Positions 1 through 15,090 of a stretch of DNA of 64,000 nt are shown piece by piece (the first letter of the stretch is position 1; every line of letters starts with the position of its first letter). A model generated the notes under the pieces. It did not search any database. It had not been told where the DNA came from and saw only the letters and a list, made by a program, of their open reading frames with translations. Origin of the DNA: Osedax frankpressi. Lineage: Eukaryota > Annelida > Polychaeta > Sabellida > Siboglinidae. The stretch spans positions 24,733,249 to 24,797,248 of the forward strand of contig OZ038316.1 of NCBI GenBank assembly GCA_964035775.1, given 5' to 3'. The position numbers and the translations under genes are program-made.

Positions 1-15
1 AACTTAAATAACTCT

Positions 16-2475
16 AACTTAAATATCTATAACTTAAATAACCTTAACTTAAATAACTATAACTTAAATAACTATAACTTAAATAACTATAACTTAAATA
101 ACCTTAACTTAAATAACTATAACTTAAATAACTATAACTTAAATAACTATAACTTAAATAACTATAACTTAAATAACTATAACTTAAATAACCTTAACTT
201 AAATAACTATAACTTAAATAACTCTAACTTAAATAACTCTAACTTAAATAACTATAACTTAAATAACTCTAACTTAAATAACTATAACTTAAATAACTAT
301 AACTTAAATAACTATAACTTAAATAACTATAACTTAAATAACTATAACTTAAATAACTAAAACTTAAATAACTATAACTTAAATAACTATAACTTAAATA
401 ACTATAACTTAAATAACCTTAACTTAAATAACTATAACTTAAATAACTCTAACTTAAATAACTATAACTTAAATAACTATAACTTAAATAACTATAACTT
501 AAATAACCTTAACTTAAATAACTATAACTTAAATAACTATAACTTAAATAACTATAACTTAAATAACTATAACTTAAATAACCTTAACTTAAATAACCTT
601 AACTTAAATAACTATAACTTAAATAACTCTAACTTAAATAACTATAACTTAAATAACCTTAACTTAAATAACTATAACTTAAATAACTATAACTTAAATA
701 ACTATAACTTAAATAACTATAACTTAAATAACTATAACTTAAATAACTATAACTTAAATAACCTTAACTTAAATAACTATAACTTAAATAACTCTAACTT
801 AAATAACTATAACTTAAATAACTATAACTTAAATAACTATAACTTAAATAACCTTAACTTAAATAACTATAACTTAAATAACTATAACTTAAATAACTAT
901 AACTTAAATAACTATAACTTAAATAACCTTAACTTAAATAACCTTAACTTAAATAACTCTAACTTAAATAACTATAACTTAAATAACCTTAACTTAAATA
1001 ACTATAACTTAAATAACTATAACTTAAATAACTATAACTTAAATAACTATAACTTAAATAACCTTAACTTAAATAACTATAACTTAAATAACTATAACTT
1101 AAATAACTATAACTTAAATAACTATAACTTAAATAACCTTAACTTAAATAACTATAACTTAAATAACTCTAACTTAAATAACTCTAACTTAAATAACTAT
1201 AACTTAAATAACTCTAACTTAAATAACTATAACTTAAATAACCTTAACTTAAATAACTATAACTTAAATAACTATAACTTAAATAACTATAACTTAAATA
1301 ACTATAACTTAAATAACTCTAACTTAAATAACTATAACTTAAATAACCTTAACTTAAATAACTATAACTTAAATAACTATAACTTAAATAACTATAACTT
1401 AAATAACCTTAACTTAAATAACTATAACTTAAATAACTCTAACTTAAATAACTCTAACTTAAATAACTATAACTTAAATAACTCTAACTTAAATAACTAT
1501 AACTTAAATAACCTTAACTTAAATAACTCTAACTTAAATAACTATAACTTAAATAACTATGACTTAAATAACTATAACTTAAATAACTATAACTTAAATA
1601 ACTATAACTTAAATAACTATAACTTAAATAACTATAACTTAAATAACTATAACTTAAATAACCTTAACTTAAATAACTATAACTTAAATAACTCTAACTT
1701 AAATAACTATAACTTAAATAACTATAACTTAAATAACTATAACTTAAATAACCTTAACTTAAATAACTATAACTTAAATAACTATAACTTAAATAACTAT
1801 AACTTAAATAACTATAACTTAAATAACCTTAACTTAAATAACCTTAACTTAAATAACTCTAACTTAAATAACTATAACTTAAATAACCTTAACTTAAATA
1901 ACTATAACTTAAATAACTATAACTTAAATAACTATAACTTAAATAACTATAACTTAAATAACTATAACTTAAATAACTATAACTTAAATAACTATAACTT
2001 AAATAATTCTAACTTAAATAACTATAACATAAATAACTATAACTTAAATAACTCTAACTTAAATAACTATAACTTAAATAACTATAACTTAAATAACTAT
2101 AACTTAAATAACTCTAACTTAAATAACTATAACTTAAATAACCTTAACTTAAATAACTATAACTTAAATAACTATAACTTAAATAACTCTAACTTAAATA
2201 ACTATAACTTAAATAACTATAACTTAAATAACTATAACTTAAATAACCTTAACTTAAATAACTATAACTTAAATAACTATAACTTAAATAACTATAACTT
2301 AAATAACTATAACTTAAATAACTATAACTTAAATAACTCTAACTTAAATAACTATAACTTAAATAACCTTAACTTAAATAACTATAACTTAAATAACTAT
2401 AACTTAAATAACTCTAACTTAAATAACTCTAACTTAAATAACTCTAACTTAAATAACTATAACTTAAATAACTCT
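16..2475. repeat. Region I HOR copy 1 (2460 bp)
   Basis: This copy starts at the TCTAT landmark unit (16-30) and runs to the next such landmark. The flanking string S, TCTAT, C, T, T, T, C, T, T at 1-120 is repeated base for base at 2461-2580. The AACTTAAATAACTAA landmark is at 346, which is 330 bp in; the other copies have 315. A TATGAC landmark lies at 1561. The 1381-1620 stretch leading to it recurs at 13381-13620, an offset of 12,000 bp. Confidence 0.75.
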
Positions 2476-4410
2476 AACTTAAATATCTATAACTTAAATA
2501 ACCTTAACTTAAATAACTATAACTTAAATAACTATAACTTAAATAACTATAACTTAAATAACCTTAACTTAAATAACTATAACTTAAATAACTATAACTT
2601 AAATAACTATAACTTAAATAACTATAACTTAAATAACCTTAACTTAAATAACTATAACTTAAATAACTCTAACTTAAATAACTCTAACTTAAATAACTAT
2701 AACTTAAATAACTCTAACTTAAATAACTATAACTTAAATAACTATAACTTAAATAACTATAACTTAAATAACTATAACTTAAATAACTATAACTTAAATA
2801 ACTAAAACTTAAATAACTATAACTTAAATAACTATAACTTAAATAACTATAACTTAAATAACCTTAACTTAAATAACTATAACTTAAATAACTCTAACTT
2901 AAATAACTATAACTTAAATAACTATAACTTAAATAACTATAACTTAAATAACCTTAACTTAAATAACTATAACTTAAATAACTATAACTTAAATAACAAT
3001 AACTTAAATAACTATAACTTAAATAACCTTAACTTAAATAACCTTAACTTAAATAACTCTAACTTAAATAACTATAACTTAAATAACCTTAACTTAAATA
3101 ACTATAACTTAAATAACTATAACTTAAATAACTATAACTTAAATAACTATAACTTAAATAACCTTAACTTAAATAACTATAACTTAAATAACTATAACTT
3201 AAATAACTATAACTTAAATAACTATAACTTAAATAACTATAACTTAAATAACTATAACTTAAATAACCTTAACTTAAATAACTATAACTTAAATAACTAT
3301 AACTTAAATAACTATAACTTAAATAACTATAACTTAAATAACTATAACTTAAATAGCCTTAACTTAAATAACTATAACTTAAATAACTCTAACTTAAATA
3401 ACTATAACTTAAATAACCTTAACTTAAATAACTATAACTTAAATAACTATAACTTAAATAACTATAACTTAAATAACTATAACTTAAATAACTATAACTT
3501 AAATAACTATAACTTAAATAACCTTAACTTAAATAACTATAACTTAAATAACTCTAACTTAAATAACTATAACTTAAATAACTATAACTTAAATAACTAT
3601 AACTTAAATAACCTTAACTTAAATAACTATAACTTAAATAACTATAACTTAAATAACTATAACTTAAATAACTATAACTTAAATAACCTTAACTTAAATA
3701 ACCTTAACTTAAATAACTCTAACTTAAATAACTATAACTTAAATAACCTTAACTTAAATAACTATAACTTAAATAACTATAACTTAAATAACTATAACTT
3801 AAATAACTATAACTTAAATAACCTTAACTTAAATAACTATAACTTAAATAACTATAACTTAAATAACTATAACTTAAATAACTATAACTTAAATAACTAT
3901 AACTTAAATAACTATAACTTAAATAACCTTAACTTAAATAACTATAACTTAAATAACTATAACTTAAATAACTATAACTTAAATAACTATAACTTAAATA
4001 ACTATAACTTAAATAACCTTAACTTAAATAACTATAACTTAAATAACTATAACTTAAATAACTATAACTTAAATAACTATAACTTAAATAACCTTAACTT
4101 AAATAACCTTAACTTAAATAACTATAACTTAAATAACTCTAACTTAAATAACTATAACTTAAATAACTATAACTTAAATAACTATAACTTAAATAACCTT
4201 AACTTAAATAACTATAACTTAAATAACTATAACTTAAATAACTATAACTTAAATAACCTTAACTTAAATAACTATAACTTAAATAACTATAACTTAAATA
4301 ACTATAACTTAAATAACCTTAACTTAAATAACTATAACTTAAATAACTCTAACTTAAATAACTCTAACTTAAATAACTCTAACTTAAATAACTATAACTT
4401 AAATAACTCT
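2476..4410. repeat. Region I HOR copy 2 (1935 bp)
   Basis: This copy begins at TCTAT unit 2476 and carries AACTTAAATAACTAA at 2791 (+315). An AACAAT variant is at 2986 and an AAATAGCCTT variant at 3346. The stretch 3181-4020 is repeated at 9901-10740 (offset 6720), including the G-bearing AAATAGCCTT, with no difference seen by eye. The stretch 3361-3840 also matches the barcode at 601-1080. Confidence 0.75.
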
Positions 4411-5940
4411 AACTTAAATATCTATAACTTAAATAACCTTAACTTAAATAACTATAACTTAAATAACTATAACTTAAATAACTATAACTTAAATAACCTT
4501 AACTTAAATAACTATAACTTAAATAACTATAACTTAAATAACTATAACTTAAATAACTATAACTTAAATAACCTTAACTTAAATAACTATAACTTAAATA
4601 ACTCTAACTTAAATAACTCTAATTTAAATAACTATAACTTAAATAACTCTAACTTAAATAACTATAACTTAAATAACTATAACTTAAATAACTATAACTT
4701 AAATAACTATAACTTAAATAACTATAACTTAAATAACTAAAACTTAAATAACTATAACTTAAATAACTATAACTTAAATAACTATAACTTAAATAACCTT
4801 AACTTAAATAACTATAACTTAAATAACTCTAACTTAAATAACTATAACTTAAATAACTATAACTTAAATAACTATAACTTAAATAACCTTAACTTAAATA
4901 ACTATAACTTAAATAACTATAACTTAAATAACTATAACTTAAATAACTATAACTTAAATAACCTTAACTTAAATAACCTTAACTTAAATAACTCTAACTT
5001 AAATAACTATAACTTAAATAACCTTAACTTAAATAACTATAACTTAAATAACTATAACTTAAATAACTATAACTTAAATAACTATAACTTAAATAACCTT
5101 AACTTAAATAACTATAACTTAAATAACTCTAACTTAAATAACTATAACTTAAATAACCTTAACTTAAATAACTATAACTTAAATAACTATAACTTAAATA
5201 ACTATAACTTAAATAACTATAACTTAAATAACTATAACTTAAATAACTATAACTTAAATAACCTTAACTTAAATAACTATAACTTAAATAACTCTAACTT
5301 AAATAACTATAACTTAAATAACTATAACTTAAATAACTATAACTTAAATAACCTTAACTTAAATAACTATAACTTAAATAACTATAACTTAAATAACTAT
5401 AACTTAAATAACTATAACTTAAATAACCTTAACTTAAATAACCTTAACTTAAATAACTCTAACTTAAATAACTATAACTTAAATAACCTTAACTTAAATA
5501 ACTATAACTTAAATAACTATAACTTAAATAACTATAACTTAAATAACTATAACTTAAATAACCTTAACTTAAATAACTATAACTTAAATAACTATAACTT
5601 AAATAACTATAACTTAAATAACTATAACTTAAATAACTCTAACTTAAATAACTATAACTTAAATAACCTTAACTTAAATAACTATAACTTAAATAACCAT
5701 AACTTAAATAACTCTAACTTAAATAACTATAACTTAAATAACCTTAACTTAAATAACTATAACTTAAATAACTATAACTTAAATAACTATAACTTAAATA
5801 ACCTTAACTTAAATAACTATAACTTAAATAACTATAACTTAAATAACTATAACTTAAATAACTATAACTTAAATAACCTTAACTTAAATAACTATAACTT
5901 AAATAACTCTAACTTAAATAACTCTAACTTAAATAACTAT
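3961..5940. repeat. 1980-bp segment, copy 1 of a 3780-bp-offset pair
   Basis: Row-by-row comparison with 7741-9720 gives the same order of T, C and S units and the same landmarks (4411, 4726 and 5686 against 8191, 8506 and 9466). The only base difference I found is at 4623 (T here, C at 8403). The match continues to about 3901 with one more differing unit and then fails. It stops at 5941. Confidence 0.85.
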
Positions 5941-6150
5941 AACTTAAATAACTATAACTTAAATAACTATAACTTAAATAACTATAACTTAAATAACCTT
6001 AACTTAAATAACTATAACTTAAATAACTATAACTTAAATAACTATAACTTAAATAACCTTAACTTAAATAACTATAACTTAAATAACTCTAACTTAAATA
6101 ACTCTAACTTAAATAACTCTAACTTAAATAACTATAACTTAAATAACTCT
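4411..6150. repeat. Region I HOR copy 3 (1740 bp)
   Basis: TCTAT landmark at 4411, TAA-ending landmark at 4726 and AACCAT at 5686. The copy is a tandem partner of the next block at a 1740-bp offset. It is also part of a 1980-bp segment (3961-5940) that recurs at 7741-9720. A private AATTT variant occurs at 4621. Confidence 0.8.
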
Positions 6151-8190
6151 AACTTAAATATCTATAACTTAAATAACCTTAACTTAAATAACTATAACTT
6201 AAATAACTATAACTTAAATAACTATAACTTAAATAACCTTAACTTAAATAACTATAACTTAAATAACTATAACTTAAATAACTATAACTTAAATAACTAT
6301 AACTTAAATAACCTTAACTTAAATAACTATAACTTAAATAACTCTAACTTAAATAACTCTAACTTAAATAACTATAACTTAAATAACTCTAACTTAAATA
6401 ACTATAACTTAAATAACTATAACTTAAATAACTATAACTTAAATATCTATAACTTAAATAACTATAACTTAAATAACTAAAACTTAAATAACTATAACTT
6501 AAATAACTATAACTTAAATAACTATAACTTAAATAACCTTAACTTAAATAACTATAACTTAAATAACTCTAACTTAAATAACTATAACTTAAATAACTAT
6601 AACTTAAATAACTATAACTTAAATAACCTTAACTTAAATAACTATAACTTAAATAACTATAACTTAAATAACTATAACTTAAATAACTATAACTTAAATA
6701 ACCTTAACTTAAATAACCTTAACTTAAATAACTCTAACTTAAATAACTATAACTTAAATAACCTTAACTTAAATAACTATAACTTAAATAACTATAACTT
6801 AAATAACTATAACTTAAATAACTATAACTTAAATAACCTTAACTTAAATAACTATAACTTAAATAACTATAACTTAAATAACTATAACTTAAATAACTAT
6901 AACTTAAATAACTATAACTTAAATAACTATAACTTAAATAACCTTAACTTAAATAACTATAACTTAAATAACTATAACTTAAATAACTATAACTTAAATA
7001 ACTATAACTTAAATAACTATAACTTAAATAGCCTTAACTTAAATAACTATAACTTAAATAACTCTAACTTAAATAACTATAACTTAAATAACCTTAACTT
7101 AAATAACTATAACTTAAATAACTATAACTTAAATAACTATAACTTAAATAACTATAACTTAAATAACTATAACTTAAATAACTATAACTTAAATAACTAT
7201 AACTTAAATAACTATAACTTAAATAACCTTAACTTAAATAACTATAACTTAAATAACTCTAACTTAAATAACTATAACTTAAATAACTATAACTTAAATA
7301 ACTATAACTTAAATAACCTTAACTTAAATAACTATAACTTAAATAACTATAACTTAAATAACTATAACTTAAATAACTATAACTTAAATAACCTTAACTT
7401 AAATAACCTTAACTTAAATAACTCTAACTTAAATAACTATAACTTAAATAACCTTAACTTAAATAACTATAACTTAAATAACTATAACTTAAATAACTAT
7501 AACTTAAATAACTATAACTTAAATAACCTTAACTTAAATAACTATAACTTAAATAACTATAACTTAAATAACTATAACTTAAATAACTATAACTTAAATA
7601 ACTATAACTTAAATAACCTTAACTTAAATAACTATAACTTAAATAACTATAACTTAAATAACTATAACTTAAATAACTATAACTTAAATAACTATAACTT
7701 AAATAACCTTAACTTAAATAACTATAACTTAAATAACTCTAACTTAAATAACTATAACTTAAATAACTATAACTTAAATAACTATAACTTAAATAACCTT
7801 AACTTAAATAACTATAACTTAAATAACTATAACTTAAATAACTATAACTTAAATAACTATAACTTAAATAACCTTAACTTAAATAACCTTAACTTAAATA
7901 ACTATAACTTAAATAACTCTAACTTAAATAACTATAACTTAAATAACTATAACTTAAATAACTATAACTTAAATAACCTTAACTTAAATAACTATAACTT
8001 AAATAACTATAACTTAAATAACTATAACTTAAATAACCTTAACTTAAATAACTATAACTTAAATAACTATAACTTAAATAACTATAACTTAAATAACCTT
8101 AACTTAAATAACTATAACTTAAATAACTCTAACTTAAATAACTCTAACTTAAATAACTCTAACTTAAATAACTATAACTTAAATAACTCT
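6151..8190. repeat. Region I HOR copy 4 (2040 bp)
   Basis: TCTAT landmark at 6151 and TAA-ending landmark at 6466. The stretch 5941-6840 matches 4201-5100 at a 1740-bp offset, differing only at 6361 (AACTT against AATTT) and at 6436, where a second TCTAT replaces a normal unit. From 7741 the block joins the 3780-bp-offset copy of 3961 onward. A G-bearing AAATAGCCTT unit occurs at 7021. Confidence 0.75.
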
Positions 8191-9720
8191 AACTTAAATA
8201 TCTATAACTTAAATAACCTTAACTTAAATAACTATAACTTAAATAACTATAACTTAAATAACTATAACTTAAATAACCTTAACTTAAATAACTATAACTT
8301 AAATAACTATAACTTAAATAACTATAACTTAAATAACTATAACTTAAATAACCTTAACTTAAATAACTATAACTTAAATAACTCTAACTTAAATAACTCT
8401 AACTTAAATAACTATAACTTAAATAACTCTAACTTAAATAACTATAACTTAAATAACTATAACTTAAATAACTATAACTTAAATAACTATAACTTAAATA
8501 ACTATAACTTAAATAACTAAAACTTAAATAACTATAACTTAAATAACTATAACTTAAATAACTATAACTTAAATAACCTTAACTTAAATAACTATAACTT
8601 AAATAACTCTAACTTAAATAACTATAACTTAAATAACTATAACTTAAATAACTATAACTTAAATAACCTTAACTTAAATAACTATAACTTAAATAACTAT
8701 AACTTAAATAACTATAACTTAAATAACTATAACTTAAATAACCTTAACTTAAATAACCTTAACTTAAATAACTCTAACTTAAATAACTATAACTTAAATA
8801 ACCTTAACTTAAATAACTATAACTTAAATAACTATAACTTAAATAACTATAACTTAAATAACTATAACTTAAATAACCTTAACTTAAATAACTATAACTT
8901 AAATAACTCTAACTTAAATAACTATAACTTAAATAACCTTAACTTAAATAACTATAACTTAAATAACTATAACTTAAATAACTATAACTTAAATAACTAT
9001 AACTTAAATAACTATAACTTAAATAACTATAACTTAAATAACCTTAACTTAAATAACTATAACTTAAATAACTCTAACTTAAATAACTATAACTTAAATA
9101 ACTATAACTTAAATAACTATAACTTAAATAACCTTAACTTAAATAACTATAACTTAAATAACTATAACTTAAATAACTATAACTTAAATAACTATAACTT
9201 AAATAACCTTAACTTAAATAACCTTAACTTAAATAACTCTAACTTAAATAACTATAACTTAAATAACCTTAACTTAAATAACTATAACTTAAATAACTAT
9301 AACTTAAATAACTATAACTTAAATAACTATAACTTAAATAACCTTAACTTAAATAACTATAACTTAAATAACTATAACTTAAATAACTATAACTTAAATA
9401 ACTATAACTTAAATAACTCTAACTTAAATAACTATAACTTAAATAACCTTAACTTAAATAACTATAACTTAAATAACCATAACTTAAATAACTCTAACTT
9501 AAATAACTATAACTTAAATAACCTTAACTTAAATAACTATAACTTAAATAACTATAACTTAAATAACTATAACTTAAATAACCTTAACTTAAATAACTAT
9601 AACTTAAATAACTATAACTTAAATAACTATAACTTAAATAACTATAACTTAAATAACCTTAACTTAAATAACTATAACTTAAATAACTCTAACTTAAATA
9701 ACTCTAACTTAAATAACTAT
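7741..9720. repeat. 1980-bp segment, copy 2 of a 3780-bp-offset pair
   Basis: This is the partner of 3961-5940. The block between the pair contains the 1740-bp-offset tandem copy of 4201-5100. The simplest picture is therefore nested tandem duplications within about 6 kb. Confidence 0.85.
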
Positions 9721-11220
9721 AACTTAAATAACTGTAACTTAAATAACTATAACTTAAATAACCTTAACTTAAATAACTCTAACTTAAATAACTATAACTT
9801 AAATAACCTTAACTTAAATAGACTTAACTTAAATAACTCTAACTTAAATAACTATAACTTAAATAACCTTAACTTAAATAACTATAACTTAAATAACTAT
9901 AACTTAAATAACTATAACTTAAATAACTATAACTTAAATAACTATAACTTAAATAACTATAACTTAAATAACTATAACTTAAATAACCTTAACTTAAATA
10001 ACTATAACTTAAATAACTATAACTTAAATAACTATAACTTAAATAACTATAACTTAAATAACTATAACTTAAATAGCCTTAACTTAAATAACTATAACTT
10101 AAATAACTCTAACTTAAATAACTATAACTTAAATAACCTTAACTTAAATAACTATAACTTAAATAACTATAACTTAAATAACTATAACTTAAATAACTAT
10201 AACTTAAATAACTATAACTTAAATAACTATAACTTAAATAACCTTAACTTAAATAACTATAACTTAAATAACTCTAACTTAAATAACTATAACTTAAATA
10301 ACTATAACTTAAATAACTATAACTTAAATAACCTTAACTTAAATAACTATAACTTAAATAACTATAACTTAAATAACTATAACTTAAATAACTATAACTT
10401 AAATAACCTTAACTTAAATAACCTTAACTTAAATAACTCTAACTTAAATAACTATAACTTAAATAACCTTAACTTAAATAACTATAACTTAAATAACTAT
10501 AACTTAAATAACTATAACTTAAATAACTATAACTTAAATAACCTTAACTTAAATAACTATAACTTAAATAACTATAACTTAAATAACTATAACTTAAATA
10601 ACTATAACTTAAATAACTATAACTTAAATAACTATAACTTAAATAACCTTAACTTAAATAACTATAACTTAAATAACTATAACTTAAATAACTATAACTT
10701 AAATAACTATAACTTAAATAACTATAACTTAAATAACCTTAACTTAAATAACTATAACTTAAATAACTCTAACTTAAATAACTATAACTTAAATAACTAT
10801 AACTTAAATAACTATAACTTAAATAACCTTAACTTAAATAACTATAACTTAAATAACTATAACTTAAATAACTCTAACTTAAATAACTATAACTTAAATA
10901 ACTATAACTTAAATAACTATAACTTAAATAACCTTAACTTAAATAACTATAACTTAAATAACTATAACTTAAATAACTATAACTTAAATAACTATAACTT
11001 AAATAACCTTAACTTAAATAACTATAACTTAAATAACTATAACTTAAATAACTATAACTTAAATAACCTTAACTTAAATAACTATAACTTAAATAACTAT
11101 AACTTAAATAACTATAACTTAAATAACCTTAACTTAAATAACTATAACTTAAATAACTCTAACTTAAATAACTCTAACTTAAATAACTCTAACTTAAATA
11201 ACTATAACTTAAATAACTCT
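8191..11220. repeat. Region I HOR copy 5 (3030 bp)
   Basis: TCTAT landmark at 8191, TAA-ending landmark at 8506 and AACCAT at 9466, all exactly 3780 bp after copy 3. The second half is composite: 9901-10740 copies 3181-4020 at a 6720-bp offset. Isolated G-bearing variants sit between the two parts, ACTGT at 9721 and AAATAGACTT at 9811. They flag the junction zone around 9721-9900. Confidence 0.75.
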
Positions 11221-13005
11221 AACTTAAATATCTATAACTTAAATAACCTTAACTTAAATAACTATAACTTAAATAACTATAACTTAAATAACTATAACTT
11301 AAATAACCTTAACTTAAATAACTATAACTTAAATAACTATAACTTAAATAACTATAACTTAAATAACTATAACTTAAATAACCTTAACTTAAATAACTAT
11401 AACTTAAATAACTCTAACTTAAATAACTCTAACTTAAATAACTATAACTTAAATAACTCTAACTTAAATAACTATAACTTAAATAACTATAACTTAAATA
11501 ACTATAACTTAAATAACTATAACTTAAATAACTATAACTTAAATAACTAAAACTTAAATAACTATAACTTAAATAACTATAACTTAAATAACTATAACTT
11601 AAATAACCTTAACTTAAATAACTATAACTTAAATAACTCTAACTTAAATAACTATAACTTAAATAACTATAACTTAAATAACTATAACTTAAATAACCTT
11701 AACTTAAATAACTATAACTTAAATAACTATAACTTAAATAACTATAACTTAAATAACTATAACTTAAATAACCTTAACTTAAATAACCTTAACTTAAATA
11801 ACTCTAACTTAAATAACTATAACTTAAATAACCTTAACTTAAATAACTATAACTTAAATAACTATAACTTAAATAACTATAACTTAAATAACTATAACTT
11901 AAATAACTATAACTTAAATAACCTTAACTTAAATAACTATAACTTAAATAACTCTAACTTAAATAACTATAACTTAAATAACCTTAACTTAAATAACTAT
12001 AACTTAAATAACTATAACTTAAATAACTATAACTTAAATAACTATAACTTAAATAACTATAACTTAAATAACTATAACTTAAATAACCTTAACTTAAATA
12101 ACTATAACTTAAATAACTCTAACTTAAATAACTATAACTTAAATAACTATAACTTAAATAACTATAACTTAAATAACCTTAACTTAAATAACTATAACTT
12201 AAATAACTATAACTTAAATAACTATAACTTAAATAACTATAACTTAAATAACCTTAACTTAAATAACCTTAACTTAAATAACTCTAACTTAAATAACTAT
12301 AACTTAAATAACCTTAACTTAAATAACTATAACTTAAATAACTATAACTTAAATAACTATAACTTAAATAACTATAACTTAAATAACCTTAACTTAAATA
12401 ACTATAACTTAAATAACTATAACTTAAATAACTATAACTTAAATAACTATAACTTAAATAACTATAACTTAAATAACTATAACTTAAATAACCTTAACTT
12501 AAATAACTATAACTTAAATAACTATAACTTAAATAACTATAACTTAAATAACTATAACTTAAATAACTATAACTTAAATAACCTTAACTTAAATAACTAT
12601 AACTTAAATAACTCTAACTTAAATAACTATAACTTAAATAACTATAACTTAAATAACTATAACTTAAATAACCTTAACTTAAATAACTATAACTTAAATA
12701 ACTATAACTTAAATAACCATAAATTAAATAACTATAACTTAAATAACCTTAACTTAAATAACCTTAACTTAAATAACTCTAACTTAAATAACTATAACTT
12801 AAATAACCTTAACTTAAATAACTATAACTTAAATAACTATAACTTAAATAACTATAACTTAAATAACTATAACTTAAATAACCTTAACTTAAATAACTAT
12901 AACTTAAATAACTATAACTTAAATAACTATAACTTAAATAACTATAACTTAAATAACTATAACTTAAATAACTATAACTTAAATAACTATAACTTAAATA
13001 TCTAT
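11221..13005. repeat. Region I HOR copy 6 (about 1.8 kb)
   Basis: TCTAT landmark at 11221 and TAA-ending landmark at 11536 (+315). The match to copy 5 at a 3030-bp offset runs to about 11880. After that comes a local 480-bp-offset duplication, 11581-11880 repeated at 12061-12360. The end is approximate: a further TCTAT unit at 12991 stands in a different barcode context, just before the AACCAT/TATGAC block. Confidence 0.65.
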
Positions 13006-13650
13006 AACTTAAATAACTATAACTTAAATAACTCTAACTTAAATAACTATAACTTAAATAACTATAACTTAAATAACTCTAACTTAAATAACTATAACTT
13101 AAATAACTATAACTTAAATAACTATAACTTAAATAACTCTAACTTAAATAACTATAACTTAAATAACCTTAACTTAAATAACTATAACTTAAATAACCAT
13201 AACTTAAATAACTCTAACTTAAATAACTATAACTTAAATAACTATAACTTAAATAACTATAACTTAAATAACCTTAACTTAAATAACTATAACTTAAATA
13301 ACTATAACTTAAATAACTATAACTTAAATAACCTTAACTTAAATAACTATAACTTAAATAACTATAACTTAAATAACTATAACTTAAATAACTATAACTT
13401 AAATAACCTTAACTTAAATAACTATAACTTAAATAACTCTAACTTAAATAACTCTAACTTAAATAACTATAACTTAAATAACTCTAACTTAAATAACTAT
13501 AACTTAAATAACCTTAACTTAAATAACTCTAACTTAAATAACTATAACTTAAATAACTATGACTTAAATAACTATAACTTAAATAACTATAACTTAAATA
13601 ACTATAACTTAAATAACTATAACTTAAATAACTATAACTTAAATAACTAT
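13006..13650. repeat. AACCAT/TATGAC block, basal copy
   Basis: This 645-bp block has AACCAT at +180 (13186) and TATGAC at +555 (13561). It lacks the TACTT variant at +105 and the AAATT variant at +540 that mark the four later copies, so it looks like the most ancestral of the five. It matches 14446-15090 at a 1440-bp offset. Confidence 0.8.
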
Positions 13651-14445
13651 AACTTAAATAACTATAACTTAAATAACCTTAACTTAAATAACTATAACTT
13701 AAATAACTATAACTTAAATAACTATAACTTAAATAACTATAACTTAAATAACTATAACTTAAATAACCTTAACTTAAATAACTATAACTTAAATAACTAT
13801 AACTTAAATAACTATAACTTAAATAACTATAACTTAAATAACCTTAACTTAAATAACTTTAACTTAAATAACTCTAACTTAAATAACCTTAACTTAAATA
13901 ACTATAACTTAAATAACTATAACTTAAATAACTATAACTTAAATAACTATAACTTAAATAACTATAACTTAAATAACTATAACTTAAATAACTATAACTT
14001 AAATAACCTTAACTTAAATAACTATAACTTAAATAACTCTAATTTAAATAACTATAACTTAAATAACTATAACTTAAATAACTATAACTTAAATAACCTT
14101 AACTTAAATAACTATAACTTAAATAACTATAACTTAAATAACTATAACTTAAATAACTATAACTTAAATAACCTTAACTTAAATAACCTTAACTTAAATA
14201 ACTCTAACTTAAATAACTATAACTTAAATAACCTTAACTTAAATAACTATAACTTAAATAACTATAACTTAAATAACTATAACTTAAATAACTATAACTT
14301 AAATAACCTTAACTTAAATAACTATAACTTAAATAACTATAACTTAAATAACTATAACTTAAATAACTATAACTTAAATAACTATAACTTAAATAACTAT
14401 AACTTAAATAACTATAACTTAAATAACTATAACTTAAATAACTAT

Positions 14446-15090
14446 AACTTAAATAACTATAACTTAAATAACTCTAACTTAAATAACTATAACTTAAATA
14501 ACTATAACTTAAATAACTCTAACTTAAATAACTATAACTTAAATAACTATTACTTAAATAACTATAACTTAAATAACTCTAACTTAAATAACTATAACTT
14601 AAATAACCTTAACTTAAATAACTATAACTTAAATAACCATAACTTAAATAACTCTAACTTAAATAACTATAACTAAAATAACTATAACTTAAATAACTAT
14701 AACTTAAATAACCTTAACTTAAATAACTATAACTTAAATAACTATAACTTAAATAACTATAACTTAAATAACCTTAACTTAAATAACTATAACTTAAATA
14801 ACTATAACTTAAATAACTATAACTTAAATAACTATAACTTAAATAACCTTAACTTAAATAACTATAACTTAAATAACTCTAACTTAAATAACTCTAACTT
14901 AAATAACTATAACTTAAATAACTCTAACTTAAATAACTATAACTTAAATAACCTTAACTTAAATAACTCTAACTTAAATAACTATAAATTAAATAACTAT
15001 GACTTAAATAACTATAACTTAAATAACTATAACTTAAATAACTATAACTTAAATAACTATAACTTAAATAACTATAACTTAAATAACTAT
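14446..15090. repeat. AACCAT/TATGAC block, copy 2
   Basis: TACTT at 14551, AACCAT at 14626, AAATT at 14986 and TATGAC at 15001 give the full derived set. A private AACTAAAAT variant at 14671 (+225) is absent from its 12-kb duplicate at 26626. That change therefore arose after the large duplication, or was lost by later homogenisation. Confidence 0.85.
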
